DNA from: JBAOHV01 sp037045265
Lineage (GTDB): Bacteria > Actinomycetota > Acidimicrobiia > Acidimicrobiales > Microtrichaceae
Length of the DNA: 64,000 bases
Assembly (NCBI GenBank): GCA_037045265.1
Contig: JBAOHV010000038.1
Location: 20,525 to 84,524 of the forward strand
Direction of reading: 5' to 3'
In this document: piece after piece, positions 48,064 through 56,871 of the stretch
Position numbering within the stretch: the first letter of the stretch is position 1
How the letters are laid out: each line of letters opens with the position of its first letter
The notes under the pieces: model-generated
Seen by the model: the letters and a program-made list of their open reading frames with translations, nothing else
What the model was told of the DNA's origin: nothing
Databases searched by the model: none
Program-made: the position numbers and the translations under genes

Positions 48064-48537
48064 TCAGCCCTCGAAGCGAGACGCGTACCCGATGCGCATG
48101 GCCGGGCGGAAGCACTGCTCGACGTAGGTGTAGACCGACCCGAAGAGCCGGTCGAGCTCGTCGTCGGAGATGCGTTCGACGGGGATCTCACCGATCAGGA
48201 ACACGGCGTCCTCGACCCCGATCGCGAACGTCATGCCGCGCAGCTTCGAGTTCCGTCGCAGCAGGTGTTCGTACAGCTCGCCCTGGCGTTCCTCGGGTGC
48301 GGGCATGAAGTACGTCTCGACGTGCAGCGAACGCTGGCGCAGATGGAACCAGATGGCGAAGGTCGCCTTCTCGTCGCCGCTGACACGGGCGATCCAGCGG
48401 AGCTGCCCGTCCTCGGTGTCCTTCTCGACCGACGCGATCGTCGGGTTGTCGGCGAGCTGCTGTGCGAGCCAGGCGTCGATCGTCGACTCGTACGCGGCGA
48501 GCTGCTCTGGGGAGGCGGGGACCGCGTGGTCGCTCAC
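48064..48537 (-). CDS. YbjN-domain protein
   Basis: The 157-aa intact frame starts at GTG 48537, overlapping the mshA stop (GTGA). The fold matches YbjN / type III chaperone-like proteins: VEKDTEDGQLRWIARVSGDE, FAIWFHLRQRSLHVETYFMP, HLLRRNSKLRGMTFAIGVED and VFLIGEIPVERISDDELDRL. A YbjN gene follows mshA in many actinobacteria, including Mycobacterium, which supports both calls. The molecular role is not established. Confidence 0.85.
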   Translation of the reverse strand: MSDHAVPASPEQLAAYESTIDAWLAQQLADNPTIASVEKDTEDGQLRWIARVSGDEKATFAIWFHLRQRSLHVETYFMPAPEERQGELYEHLLRRNSKLRGMTFAIGVEDAVFLIGEIPVERISDDELDRLFGSVYTYVEQCFRPAMRIGYASRFEG

Positions 48538-49742
48538 GTGCACTCCACCAGCTTGCGGGCCGAGAGGTCCGAGTACAGACGCCGGAGACGGCCCGCTGTG
48601 GTCGACCAGGCGAACCGCTCGGCCGCATGCGACGCCGCCAGACCCATGTAGCCGGCGAGCTCCGGGTCGGCGAGGAGCGCGTCGACCCGTCCGGCGAAAT
48701 CGGCCGGGTCGCGGGAGTCGACCAGATGGCCGGTCGCTCCGTCGACGACGAGGGTGCGCAGGCCACCGACGTCGGAGGCTACGACCGGGACCCCGCAGGC
48801 TGCGGCCTCGAGCGCGACCAGCCCGAACGATTCGGAGCGGCTCGGGACCAGCACGACGTCGGCCGCCCGGTAGTAGGTCGACAGCCGGTGGTGCTCCATC
48901 GGCTCCACGAAGCTGACCCGCCTGCGCAGGCCCAGCTCGTCGATCAGGTCGTGCACATGGGCGAGCTCCACCGAGCCGTCCACTCCGCTCACCCCGCCGA
49001 CCACGACCAGGTGGGCACGGCGGTCGGCCAGCAGCGCCAACGCTCGCACGGCGACCGTCAACCCCTTGAGCGGCTGGATCCGGCCTACGAACAACAGGGT
49101 GGGACGGTCGTCCAGGCCCAGGGCGGCCCGCGCTCCCCCGCGGTCGCCGGGCGAGAAGAACGCGTGGTCGACACCCGGTGGGACGAGCTCGATCCGGTCG
49201 GCCCGGGCGCCGTAGAGCTCGACGAGCTGTTCGGCCTCGACCGGGTTGGACGCGCAGATCGCGTCGCAACAGCCGATCACGGCCTCTTCGGCTGCGACCC
49301 GCGACTCGGGCTCGTGGTCGCCGGCGTCGGCCTTGACCCGGGCCAGGGTGTGGAACGTGGCGACGAGCGGCAGACCGAGCTCGTGCTTCAGGCGGTGAGC
49401 AGCGACTGCGGAGAGCCAGTAGTTGGCGTGCAACGCGTCGGCGGGCTCGTCGATGAGCACCTTGGACACACCGTCGGCGAACTCGTCCACTACGGCCGGC
49501 AACTGCTCCTTGGCCAGGGCGTGCTCCCCGGCATCGATGTGGACGACCTCGAGACCCGGCTCGATGCGGACACGGTCGGGCAGGTCGGCGGCCCAGCGCC
49601 GCACGAACACCCGCACGTCGACGCCCGCCTGGGCGAGCGATGCGCTCAGCTCGCGGACGTAGACGTTCATGCCACCGGAATCACCGAACCCCGGCTGGGA
49701 CAACGGCGAGGTGTGCATGGACAGGACGGCGACCGAACTCAC
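48534..49742 (-). CDS. mshA: D-inositol-3-phosphate glycosyltransferase (mycothiol synthesis)
   Basis: MshA joins GlcNAc to inositol-3-phosphate, the first step of mycothiol, the actinobacterial thiol buffer. The intact 402-aa GT4 enzyme from GTG 49742 shows the diagnostic N-terminal MHTSPLSQPGFGDSGGMNVY, ALHANYWLSAVAAHRLKHEL, VPPGVDHAFF, LLFVGRIQPLKGLTVAVRAL and the E-x7-E region SRSESFGLVALEAAACGVPV. Its neighbour is the YbjN gene. A Rv2466c-like protein at 56130 would use the product. Confidence 0.95.
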   Translation of the reverse strand: MSSVAVLSMHTSPLSQPGFGDSGGMNVYVRELSASLAQAGVDVRVFVRRWAADLPDRVRIEPGLEVVHIDAGEHALAKEQLPAVVDEFADGVSKVLIDEPADALHANYWLSAVAAHRLKHELGLPLVATFHTLARVKADAGDHEPESRVAAEEAVIGCCDAICASNPVEAEQLVELYGARADRIELVPPGVDHAFFSPGDRGGARAALGLDDRPTLLFVGRIQPLKGLTVAVRALALLADRRAHLVVVGGVSGVDGSVELAHVHDLIDELGLRRRVSFVEPMEHHRLSTYYRAADVVLVPSRSESFGLVALEAAACGVPVVASDVGGLRTLVVDGATGHLVDSRDPADFAGRVDALLADPELAGYMGLAASHAAERFAWSTTAGRLRRLYSDLSARKLVECT

Positions 49743-49809
49743 GGAACCCTCAACTCGCCCCGAGCGGATTCATTCCACCAGCGCTGCACGGTCGCCATGT
49801 TCGCGGGGT

Positions 49810-50196
49810 TCACTCGGCGGCGGCCGCCAGTCGCTCGCCGGCGAGCTCCTCGCTCTCCTTGCGGAACGAGTTGTAGATCCGCACGAGCATCTTCTTGTGC
49901 TCCTCGGTCAGGGCGGGGTCCCTGCGGATCTCACCGACGACGTCGACCTCACCGTCCGGTTCGTCGAGGATCCCGGCCCGCACGTAGAGCGTCTCAGAGC
50001 TGATCTCGAGCGCCCGGGCGATCTGCTGGAGGATCTCCGCCGACGGGCGACGCAGTCCGCGCTCGATCTGGGACAGGTAGGGGTTGGACACGCCTGCCAT
50101 CTCGGAGAGCTTGCGAAGCGAGAGCTGTCCGACGTTGCGCTGCTCGCGGATGAACTCCCCGAGCTCGTGCCAGCGTCGATCCACTTCGTTGCTCAT
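49810..50196 (-). CDS. XRE-family helix-turn-helix regulator
   Basis: The intact 128-aa frame from ATG 50196 has an N-terminal HTH of about 60 residues (LGEFIREQRNVGQLSLRKLS, EMAGVSNPYLSQIERGLRRP, AEILQQIARALEISSETLYV) and a C-terminal acidic-helical part (ALTEEHKKMLVRIYNSFRKE). A TACCGT box lies 7 nt before the ATG. It is a DNA-binding repressor or activator of unknown target, between mshA and rsiG on the same strand. Confidence 0.85.
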   Translation of the reverse strand: MSNEVDRRWHELGEFIREQRNVGQLSLRKLSEMAGVSNPYLSQIERGLRRPSAEILQQIARALEISSETLYVRAGILDEPDGEVDVVGEIRRDPALTEEHKKMLVRIYNSFRKESEELAGERLAAAAE

Positions 50197-50203
50197 CGCC
50201 CCC

Positions 50204-50209
50204 ACGGTA
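50204..50209 (-). promoter_or_regulatory. -10 box TACCGT, leaderless XRE-regulator start
   Basis: TACCGT is followed by seven bases and ATG 50196. Confidence 0.45.
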
Positions 50210-50296
50210 CCGCGACGAACGCGAACACCCCATATGCGCCAGCAAGCGCCGCCTCGATGCTGCTTCGGCACCGCCCGGCGACGGCCTGGCGACCCC

Positions 50297-50815
50297 TCAG
50301 CGCAGGAGGTCGTCGACTGTCGCGCCGCTGCGGTAGCGGCCGACCAGTTCGTCCTGCACCCGGTCGATGCTGCGGTGTACCTCGTGGCGTGCCGCGGACA
50401 GCTCCTGTTCGACGTCACCGAGTGTGGCGGTCGCCTGTTCGAGCTCGGAGTCGCTCAGCTCGTCGAGGCCTGCCAGCTGGGTCGGCGAGAGCATCTCGTC
50501 GGCACCACGCAACAGCTCGTCGGCCCAGACGGGAGGTTCCAGATCGGGCATCGGTCGGGGCAGGCCCGGGCCACGGCTGTGCGCGGCGAGTGCGTCGGGG
50601 AGCTTTTCGATCAGCCCGCCGTCGGAGCCGTCACGCCGGCGCTGGGCCTCGAGCGCGACCGTGTCCAGACGCCCTTGCACGATCCGTCGGGCATACGAGA
50701 GACCGTTCTCGATCTCGTGGTAGTGGTCGCGGATCGATCGCAGGTCGCCGAGCGAGCAGCCCGACAGGTCATCGGGTGCCCGGAGGGTGATCAGCTCGTC
50801 GAGGTCGATGTGCAC
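50297..50815 (-). CDS. rsiG: RsiG-like c-di-GMP-dependent anti-sigma factor
   Basis: The 172-aa protein from GTG 50815 carries the RsiG c-di-GMP motif E-x3-S-x2-R-x3-Q-x3-D exactly at residues 36-51 (ENGLSYARRIVQGRLD). A second copy lies at 136-151 (EQELSAARHEVHRSID), with His in place of Gln. In Streptomyces, RsiG binds c-di-GMP with two such helices and holds the sigma factor WhiG. The middle (LPRPMPDLEPPVWADELLRG) is a linker. No whiG gene is in the window. The symbol rests on motif and length, not on a database search. Confidence 0.75.
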   Translation of the reverse strand: MHIDLDELITLRAPDDLSGCSLGDLRSIRDHYHEIENGLSYARRIVQGRLDTVALEAQRRRDGSDGGLIEKLPDALAAHSRGPGLPRPMPDLEPPVWADELLRGADEMLSPTQLAGLDELSDSELEQATATLGDVEQELSAARHEVHRSIDRVQDELVGRYRSGATVDDLLR

Positions 50816-50947
50816 TTGTGTCTCACCCTGTCTGTTCGTCTCGGGTCTGGCTGATCAAGGGTCTGGCTGATCAAGGGTCCGGGCCAAGGCTACCGACGCG
50901 GCGCGGCCCAAAGACCCCATCGGCAGCGGGTCACCCGATGTGAAGCC

Positions 50948-51841
50948 TCACGCGGTGAGCAGCCACGCGGCGCCGACCACCACTGGTCCGGCGACCAGGT
51001 AGGCGTCCAGTCGTCGCAGGGCAGGCACAGATGCCGTAGGAGCGGCCATGCACCAGGTTGCGGCCCACTGTCCGAACATGGCCGTGACGGCGATCAGGAC
51101 GCCCAGGATCCACCATTCGGCGCGGTCGAGGGGTGGCACCTGGATCGTCGCGACGGTGAAAGTCACAGCGAACACACCTACCGCTCCACCGAGCGGGCCT
51201 TCCCAGCGACCGGCTGCGTCTGCTCCCAGCAGGAAGCTTCCGGCGTCGTAGAGGCTCACCGCCAACACCAGGAACGTGGCCACCCAGAGGTCGACCTGGA
51301 GCGCCAGCACGATCGACGAGGCGGCGATCCCCGCTGGCAACGAAGCGAGCGCGACCGTCGCCCCGGTAGCTCGCCCGGCGAGCGACACCAGCCCGGCGAC
51401 GGTTGCCGCCACGATCAGAGAAGCGCCGGCCATGCCCGTGCCATATCCGGCGGCCAGTGGCACCGATGCCGCCAGGAGACCGGCCAGCAGCGCCGGGATG
51501 CGACCCGCCCCTATCGGGGCCACCCCGTCGTCCGACCCGGCCTCGGCACGGGCGATCGCCCACGAGCGCGCCATCTGGTAGCCGCCGGCCGCGGCGACGA
51601 ACGAGCACAGGACGGCAGCCCACCAGCGTCCGGCCGTGACTGCCGCGAGCAGGAGGAGGAACCACAGCACCCCGACCCGGACGCGCGGGCCGCCGATGTC
51701 CGGGGCCACGATCAGTCGTTCGAGCCCACTCGGCTCGGCGGGTGGGCGGGCTGGGCGTCGAACCGGCTCGACCTGTTCGACCTGGTCGATCGCACCGGTA
51801 CCGCGGGGCCGATGCCCCTGAACGGTCGGCACGTCGGTCAC
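50948..51841 (-). CDS. Degenerate CdsA-like (phosphatidate cytidylyltransferase-related) membrane protein
   Basis: The intact 297-aa frame from GTG 51841 has a hydrophilic N-terminus and about eight helices. The late part follows the CDP-diglyceride synthase layout: VSLYDAGSFLLGADAAGRWE (cf. D-x-G/A-A/S near the active site), GPLGGAVGVF and PALRRLDAYLVAGPVV, where CdsA has the HGG-x-x-D-R-x-D signature. The histidine and glycines of that signature are missing, so activity is doubtful. A TAACGT box lies 6 nt before the start. The true CdsA is presumably elsewhere. Confidence 0.5.
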   Translation of the reverse strand: MTDVPTVQGHRPRGTGAIDQVEQVEPVRRPARPPAEPSGLERLIVAPDIGGPRVRVGVLWFLLLLAAVTAGRWWAAVLCSFVAAAGGYQMARSWAIARAEAGSDDGVAPIGAGRIPALLAGLLAASVPLAAGYGTGMAGASLIVAATVAGLVSLAGRATGATVALASLPAGIAASSIVLALQVDLWVATFLVLAVSLYDAGSFLLGADAAGRWEGPLGGAVGVFAVTFTVATIQVPPLDRAEWWILGVLIAVTAMFGQWAATWCMAAPTASVPALRRLDAYLVAGPVVVGAAWLLTA

Positions 51842-51847
51842 CCCATG

Positions 51848-51853
51848 ACGTTA
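51848..51853 (-). promoter_or_regulatory. -10 box TAACGT, leaderless start of the CdsA-like gene
   Basis: TAACGT is followed by six bases and GTG 51841. Confidence 0.45.
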
Positions 51854-51908
51854 CTCGTCAGCCGGTCGGCGGCCCCAAGGCCAACAGGGGCGTCGCGCCC
51901 CGCACTGA

Positions 51909-51914
51909 TACCGT
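51909..51914 (+). promoter_or_regulatory. -10 box TACCGT upstream of the histidine-phosphatase gene
   Basis: TACCGT is followed by eight bases and GTG 51923, divergent from the CdsA-like promoter. Confidence 0.45.
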
Positions 51915-51922
51915 CGCCGCTC

Positions 51923-52507
51923 GTGACAAGGATCCTCGTCGTGCGCCACGGTCAGTCCGAATGGAACGCCGACGGTCGGTGGCAGGGTCAGGAGAACCCG
52001 CCGCTCACGGCGTTGGGGCGCCGTCAGGCCCACCACGCCGCGGCTGCCGTCGGTGCTGTCGACGCGCTGTACGCGTCACCTCTCGATCGTGCCGCTACGA
52101 CCGCCCTGCTGATCTCGGATTCGATCGGCGTCGGACCCGTCGTGCTGGTTCCGGGTCTCATGGAGCGCCACGCCGGTGAGTGGCAGGGCCTGACCAGGGA
52201 TCAGATCGAGGACGCGTACCCGGGCTACCTGGACGCCGGCCGACGCCCTCCCGGTTGGGAGGACGATCAGCACGTCGAGAACCGGGTCATGGCGGCCCTG
52301 GACGAGATCGCGGATGCTCACCCCGACCAGCACGTGCTCGCGGTCGCGGACGCGGGTGTCATCTTCTCGATCGAGCGGGCGCTCGGAGCGCCGTGGGAGC
52401 GACTGGCGAACCTCGGCGGCCGGTGGTTGGTCCGCGACGACGGACGCTGGTCAGCGGGCGAGCGGGTCCATCTGCTGATCGAGGAGACCATTCCCGACCA
52501 GATCTGA
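51923..52507 (+). CDS. Histidine phosphatase (phosphoglycerate mutase-like) lacking the second catalytic histidine
   Basis: The 194-aa frame starts at GTG 51923 (VTRILVVRHGQSEWNADGRW). The RHG motif with the phospho-accepting histidine, the following NPPLTALGRRQA, YASPLDRAATTA and the acid ERHAGEWQGL are normal. The C-terminal site, usually S-H-G-G, reads VLAVADAGVIFSIERALG, so the second histidine is aspartate. It may be inactive or use another base. Substrate is unknown. Confidence 0.8.
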   Translation: MTRILVVRHGQSEWNADGRWQGQENPPLTALGRRQAHHAAAAVGAVDALYASPLDRAATTALLISDSIGVGPVVLVPGLMERHAGEWQGLTRDQIEDAYPGYLDAGRRPPGWEDDQHVENRVMAALDEIADAHPDQHVLAVADAGVIFSIERALGAPWERLANLGGRWLVRDDGRWSAGERVHLLIEETIPDQI

Positions 52508-52512
52508 CCCGC

Positions 52513-52719
52513 TCAGGACAGGTCGGCCTCGGCGACGCTGAAGCGCTGCGGTGAGACGATCGCTGTGATCTGAGCTGCGGCGGACTCACCGCCGTGCCCT
52601 TCGCTGCTCACCCGGTCGAGGCTCTCGATCGCCTGTTCGACCGCCACCAGGTCCGACTCGAGGGCGTCCAGCACGGCCAGCTCGTCGGTCTCGCGATGAT
52701 GGCTCCGTGGCTCGTCCAT
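52513..52719 (-). CDS. Small coiled-coil protein resembling the N-terminal half of DksA/TraR proteins
   Basis: The 68-aa product from ATG 52719 reads RETDELAVLDALESDLVAVE then QAIESLDRVSSEG, the paired-helix pattern seen before the zinc finger of DksA/TraR-like proteins. The zinc-binding cysteines are absent. A TACCCT box lies 8 nt before the ATG. Its end faces the phosphatase gene 5 nt away. Confidence 0.5.
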   Translation of the reverse strand: MDEPRSHHRETDELAVLDALESDLVAVEQAIESLDRVSSEGHGGESAAAQITAIVSPQRFSVAEADLS

Positions 52720-52727
52720 GACGCCGA

Positions 52728-52733
52728 AGGGTA
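52728..52733 (-). promoter_or_regulatory. -10 box TACCCT, leaderless start
   Basis: TACCCT is followed by eight bases and ATG 52719. Confidence 0.4.
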
Positions 52734-52779
52734 GCCCGGCCCGCAACTACGATCATCAGGCCGCCGACCCAGGACCCCC

Positions 52780-53180
52780 ATGTTCGCCGCAGAGATCCAA
52801 TCCGGGACGCTCGCGCGCTCGCTGTTGATCGCAGCAGCGATAGTCACGCCGTACGCGTGCTCTACAAGGTCAACCAGATCCGTACGATGCGCCGCGGACG
52901 CGAGGCCGCCGAGGCCACCAGCGACCCCGACCCGATGGTCGGCGGAGGTCCGCGACTCGAGGACGTGGTGGCGACGATCGGCGAGCTCGCGGCCGACTCG
53001 TCGCTCGACTCGGCGACCGTGGTCGTTCCCGACGGGGTGACCGTCGACGGCGACGTGGCCCCGCCGGAGCTCGTCGACGCACTGGTGCGCGACGCGCTCC
53101 GGCGCTCGGGCCTGGTGGCAACCGCCGAGCTCGACTCGCCGGCCGGGCGTGTGATCGAGGTGCGTCGCAGCCGGCGTTGA
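52780..53180 (+). CDS. Small single-helix membrane protein of unknown function, one frameshift
   Basis: ATG 52780 gives MFAAEIQSGTLARSLLIAAA with a short helix. After a frame change near 52850 it continues RVLYKVNQIRTMRRGREAAE, DVVATIGELAADSSLDSATV and PELVDALVRDALRRSGLVAT to a stop at 53178-53180. About 132 residues. A TACGAT sequence lies about 30 nt upstream. No family recognised. It lies 14 nt upstream of the DUF3039 gene. Confidence 0.55.
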
Positions 53181-53194
53181 AGCACCATGGAGCC

Positions 53195-53491
53195 ATGAGC
53201 CCGCAGCAGACCGTCCTCGAGCCCACCGGCGCGACGATCACCCGGACCGAGGAGACCACCGAGACCGAGGACGGCCCGGTCGCGCACATCGTGAGAACCG
53301 AGCCGGGCGAGGATGCCACTGCGAAGGTGCTCGAGGCGCGCATCGAAGGAACCCCGCTCGAGGCGCTCTGCGGGCACACCTGGGTGCCGAGCCGCGACCC
53401 CAAGCAGCTGCCGGTGTGCCAGAAGTGCAAGGACATCTACGAGATGTACCGCAGCATCAACGACCGCCTGGACGAGACGCCGCGCATGTGA
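53195..53491 (+). CDS. DUF3039 family protein
   Basis: The 98-aa product from ATG 53195 has the DUF3039 core: LEALCGHTWVPSRDPKQLPV followed by CQKCKDIYEMYRSI. Cys-x-His and Cys-x-x-Cys form a likely zinc ribbon. The family is restricted to actinobacteria and has no known role. The N-terminal 40 residues are acidic and Thr-rich. Convergent with the thiolase-like gene. Confidence 0.85.
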   Translation: MSPQQTVLEPTGATITRTEETTETEDGPVAHIVRTEPGEDATAKVLEARIEGTPLEALCGHTWVPSRDPKQLPVCQKCKDIYEMYRSINDRLDETPRM

Positions 53492-53506
53492 CCCCGCGGG
53501 CCCGGC

Positions 53507-55027
53507 TCAGGCCAGGGTGCAGGAACCGCCGTCGATCCGCACCATCCGGCCGATGAGCTCGCCCGCCGTTCCGGCTGCGAGCAGTGCCGGGTCGACGCTC
53601 GTCCCGATCCAGCGCGTGCTGGCCTTCCAGGTCCGCGATGACGAAGGCGCCGACCGCCGATTCGCCGTCGTAGGTGACGGTGAACGTCGCCACCGGAGCC
53701 GACCCGACGTGGTCGGCGACGACCCGCCGCCGCTCGGTCACCGCGTCGGCCCTCTCCCCCAGGTCCACGACCAGCGCACGGGCCGCGCAGCGCCCCCGGC
53801 TCCGTCGACCAGACACCCAGCGCGGGCTTGGTCAACAGGCCCGACACCGTGCTCACCAGGCCGAGGCTGCCGGGGTCGGCACGAACCGCGGCGACCACCG
53901 CCGCCGTCGACTGGTACGTGTAGTTGTTGAACGGTCCGCCACCGAACGCCATGCCGCCTGTCGACGTCGGTGTGGCGTTCGGGTCCAGGCCGAGCTCGCG
54001 TTGCTGGACCCTCACAGCGACCGGGAAGCAGCTGTAGAGGTCGACATGACCGATCGACGAGAGCGGCACGCCGAGATGCTCCTGCGCCACACGGCCCAGC
54101 ACAGCCATGGCCGGCCAGCGATGCAGCTCGGCGCGACACGACAACGGCACCGACGAGGACGACTCGACCAGCACCCGCGGGAACACCCAGCGGTTCCTGG
54201 GCACGTCCAGCTCACGAGCGACGGCGACCGAACAGAGAACCAGTGCGGCCGCCTGGTCGACGCCCCACTGGGCGCAGTGCCACTTGGCGTACGGGTGCGC
54301 CAACGGGCGGTTGCCTGGCCCGGGGCCGCGCAGGAAGTCCCGGTCGCGCTGCTCGGCGAACGCCGCGTCCGGGGTCGCCGCGGCCACCGCGCTCATGCCG
54401 CGCCCAGAGCTCCACGTTGGTGTCGAGCTGCTCGTAGACGGTCATGTCCTCGGCCGCTGCGAGCGCGTTGTCGATGCATGCGTAGTGCTCGACCGCCTGC
54501 CACATTCCCGCGTCGATCTCGGCCTGCGCGACGATCTCGCCCTCGGCCGACCAGCACTCGTCGGGCGTCGCCCCGCTCTGCTCTGTCACGAGCGGGGCGA
54601 GCCCGTCGCGGGCCCGACGCTGCTCGGTCGCCTTGGCCTCACCGCCGACGACGAGAGCAACATCGATCTCGCCGGCGGCGAGCAGCTCCCAGGCGACCCG
54701 CAGCGGAGTCTGCTGGGACACCCCTACCTCCACCCGCACGGTCCGAACCGCGCCGCTACCCGCCGCTGTCAGCCTGTCGGCGAGCAGGCGGCCGGCGTCG
54801 GCGTAGCCCCAGGTCCCGGTCGGCACCGCCACCCAACCCAGACGGGAGATGAGCCCGTCACGACCCTTTCGCCCGGCGTCGTCGAACGCCGCGACCGCGG
54901 CCTCGACCATCAGGTCGAGTGCCTCGACGTCGACACCGTCCGGATCGCCCGCGACCGGCCGGCTCGCGGTTCCGACACCTACGAGCACCGGCGTCGAGGG
55001 GTCCAGATCGTCGGTGGCGTCGACCAT
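53507..55027 (-). CDS. Thiolase-like acetyl-CoA acetyltransferase (lipid-transfer-protein type), frameshifted
   Basis: The roughly 505-residue protein from ATG 55027 has thiolase-fold segments (STPVLVGVGTASRPVAGDPD, VEVGVSQQTPLRVAWELLAA, IDVALVVGGEAKATEQRRAR, GHVDLYSCFPVAVRVQQREL, TGGMAFGGGPFNNYTYQS) and a C-terminal OB-like domain (PVATFTVTYDGESAVGAFVI, LIGRMVRIDGGSCTLA). This form is common in actinobacteria near acyl-CoA and steroid genes. Frames change near 54410, 53790 and 53630. The ATG is 8 nt after TACGGT. Substrate unknown. Confidence 0.8.
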
Positions 55028-55035
55028 TCCGGCGC

Positions 55036-55041
55036 ACCGTA
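55036..55041 (-). promoter_or_regulatory. -10 box TACGGT, leaderless thiolase-like start
   Basis: TACGGT is followed by eight bases and ATG 55027. Confidence 0.4.
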
Positions 55042-55105
55042 CATGCGAGCGACGGCACACCCGGATGCGGAATGCAGCGCCAGAGGTCGTGGTTGACTGC
55101 GGTGC

Positions 55106-56136
55106 GTGCCGACACATGAGAAGGAGCTCACCCGACCGGTGACGCTCTGCACCCCCGATGGGAAACGCCTGAACCCCGCCGCGCGCGGCTGGTCGCGCCG
55201 ACCGCTGCACGCAGCGAACCTGCGCGGCCGGAAGCTGCGCACCAAGAAGTGGGACTACTGGGGCGTGCTGGCCGGAGACCTGGCGATCGGTCTGGTCTAC
55301 GCGGACGTCGGCTACGCGGGCCTGGCGAGCGTCTGGTGGGGCGACCTGGTCAGCCAGGAGACCGGGGGCGTCGACGTCGTCACCCCGCTCGCTCGTGGGG
55401 TCGAGCTACCCGACACCCCCGGCGCCGCGCCGCTCGTGCTCGACCACCCGAAGCTGCGCATGCGACTCAGCGACGACCCCGACGGCACCCGCCTGTACGC
55501 GCGCGCTGGACCGAGAGCGACGGCAGCGCAGGCGAGCTCGACGTGACCGTCACGATGCCCGCCGGCCACGAATCGCTCAGCGTCGTCATCCCGTGGAGCG
55601 ACACGACGTTCCAGTTCACGACCAAGGACCAGGCGCGGCCGACGAGCGGCCGGCTGGTGCGCCGCGGAGTCGAGGTCCCGATCGGACAGGACACGCCGGC
55701 GTGGGGTGTGCTCGACGTCGGTCGTGGCCGCTGGCCGTACTCGATCCGCTGGAACTGGGGAGGAGGCGCGGGGCCGGCCGAGAGCGGTGAGGTGGTAGGC
55801 GTGCAGTTCGGGGCCAAGTGGACAGAGGGCACCGGGTTCACCGAGAACGCCGTCACCGTCGACGGGCGCATGCACAAGCTCGGCAACGAGCTCGACTGGC
55901 GCTACGACTGGGACGAGCCCATGTCGCCGTGGCGTGTCGTCGACCCCGACGGAGCGCTCGAGCTGACCCTCACACCGCGGCTCGACAAGCACTCGCGCAC
56001 CAACGCCGGTGTGCTGTCGATGGAGGTGCACCAGGTGTTCGGAACCTGGTCGGGCACCGTGACCGCAGAGGACGGACGGCTCCTACGAGTCGACGGGATC
56101 CAGGGATTCGCCGAGGAGGCACGCAACAGATGGTGA
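55106..56136 (+). CDS. DUF2804 family protein, one frameshift
   Basis: GTG 55106 gives PTHEKELTRPVTLCTPDGKR. The family core is seen in LRTKKWDYWGVLAGDLAIGL, YADVGYAGLASVWWGD, FGAKWTEGTGFTENAVTVDG and LDWRYDWDEPMSPWRVVDPD through LDKHSRTNAGVLSMEVHQVF. The frame changes once near 55505. About 343 residues. The role of DUF2804 is unknown; a lipid or carotenoid-hydratase-like beta-structure is only speculation. The stop overlaps the next start. Confidence 0.85.
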
Positions 56137-56810
56137 ACAAGATCGACTACTTCTTCGACCCGGTGTGCCCGTTCGCATGGATCACCAGCCGCTGGGTGAC
56201 CGAGGTCCGCGACCACCGCGACCTGGACGTCACGTGGCGGTTCATCTCGCTGGCGATGGTCAACGAACAGGCCATCGCCGACAGCGAAGCCGCTGCTGCC
56301 GCGGGGGAAGAAGCGACGATGCCGACGCACTACCGGGCCGCTGCCGAACTGGGGCGACGCCTGCTGCGTGTCGCCGCGGCGGTTCGCGAGCAGCACGGCA
56401 ACGACGCCGTGTGGTCCTTCTACACCGCTGCTGGCGAGCTGCTCCACCCGGGTGGGCGGTCAGCGACGATCTGGGAGGGTGGAGACCCCGGCGACGTCGT
56501 CGGCGACGCCCTCGAGCGGGCCGGGCTCCCCGCCGAGCTCGCTGCCGAGGCCGACGACGATCGCCACGACGAGCTGCTGCGCGCCGAGACACAGCTGGCC
56601 CTCTCTCGCACCGGACCCGACGTCGGCACACCGATCATCACCTTCGACACGTCGCGGGCGGACGAGGCATCGCTCTTCGGACCCGTGCTGAGCCGCATCC
56701 CCCGCGGCGATGAGGCCCTGGAGCTGTGGGACGCGGTGAGCGTCGTCGCGACGACACCGGGCATGTCGGAGTTCAAGCGTTCCCTACGCGCAGAACTGGC
56801 ATTCGACTGA
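56130..56810 (+). CDS. DsbA-like mycothiol-dependent oxidoreductase (Rv2466c family)
   Basis: The 226-aa product from ATG 56130 has the thioredoxin-fold active site FDPVCPFAWITSRWV, with one cysteine in CPFAW. The remainder fits the family: DVTWRFISLAMVNEQ, HYRAAAELGRRLLRVAAAV, GTPIITFDTSRADEASLFGP with the cis-proline TP, and FGPVLSRIPRGDEALELWDA. Rv2466c reduces nitro compounds using mycothiol. MshA in this window makes mycothiol's first precursor. A GGAGG lies upstream, and the ATG overlaps the DUF2804 stop. Confidence 0.85.
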   Translation: MVNKIDYFFDPVCPFAWITSRWVTEVRDHRDLDVTWRFISLAMVNEQAIADSEAAAAAGEEATMPTHYRAAAELGRRLLRVAAAVREQHGNDAVWSFYTAAGELLHPGGRSATIWEGGDPGDVVGDALERAGLPAELAAEADDDRHDELLRAETQLALSRTGPDVGTPIITFDTSRADEASLFGPVLSRIPRGDEALELWDAVSVVATTPGMSEFKRSLRAELAFD

Positions 56811-56871
56811 GCACCGGCCCTCTGACCCGCCGACAACCTGCACCGACCGAACCGACTGAACCGACTGGACC

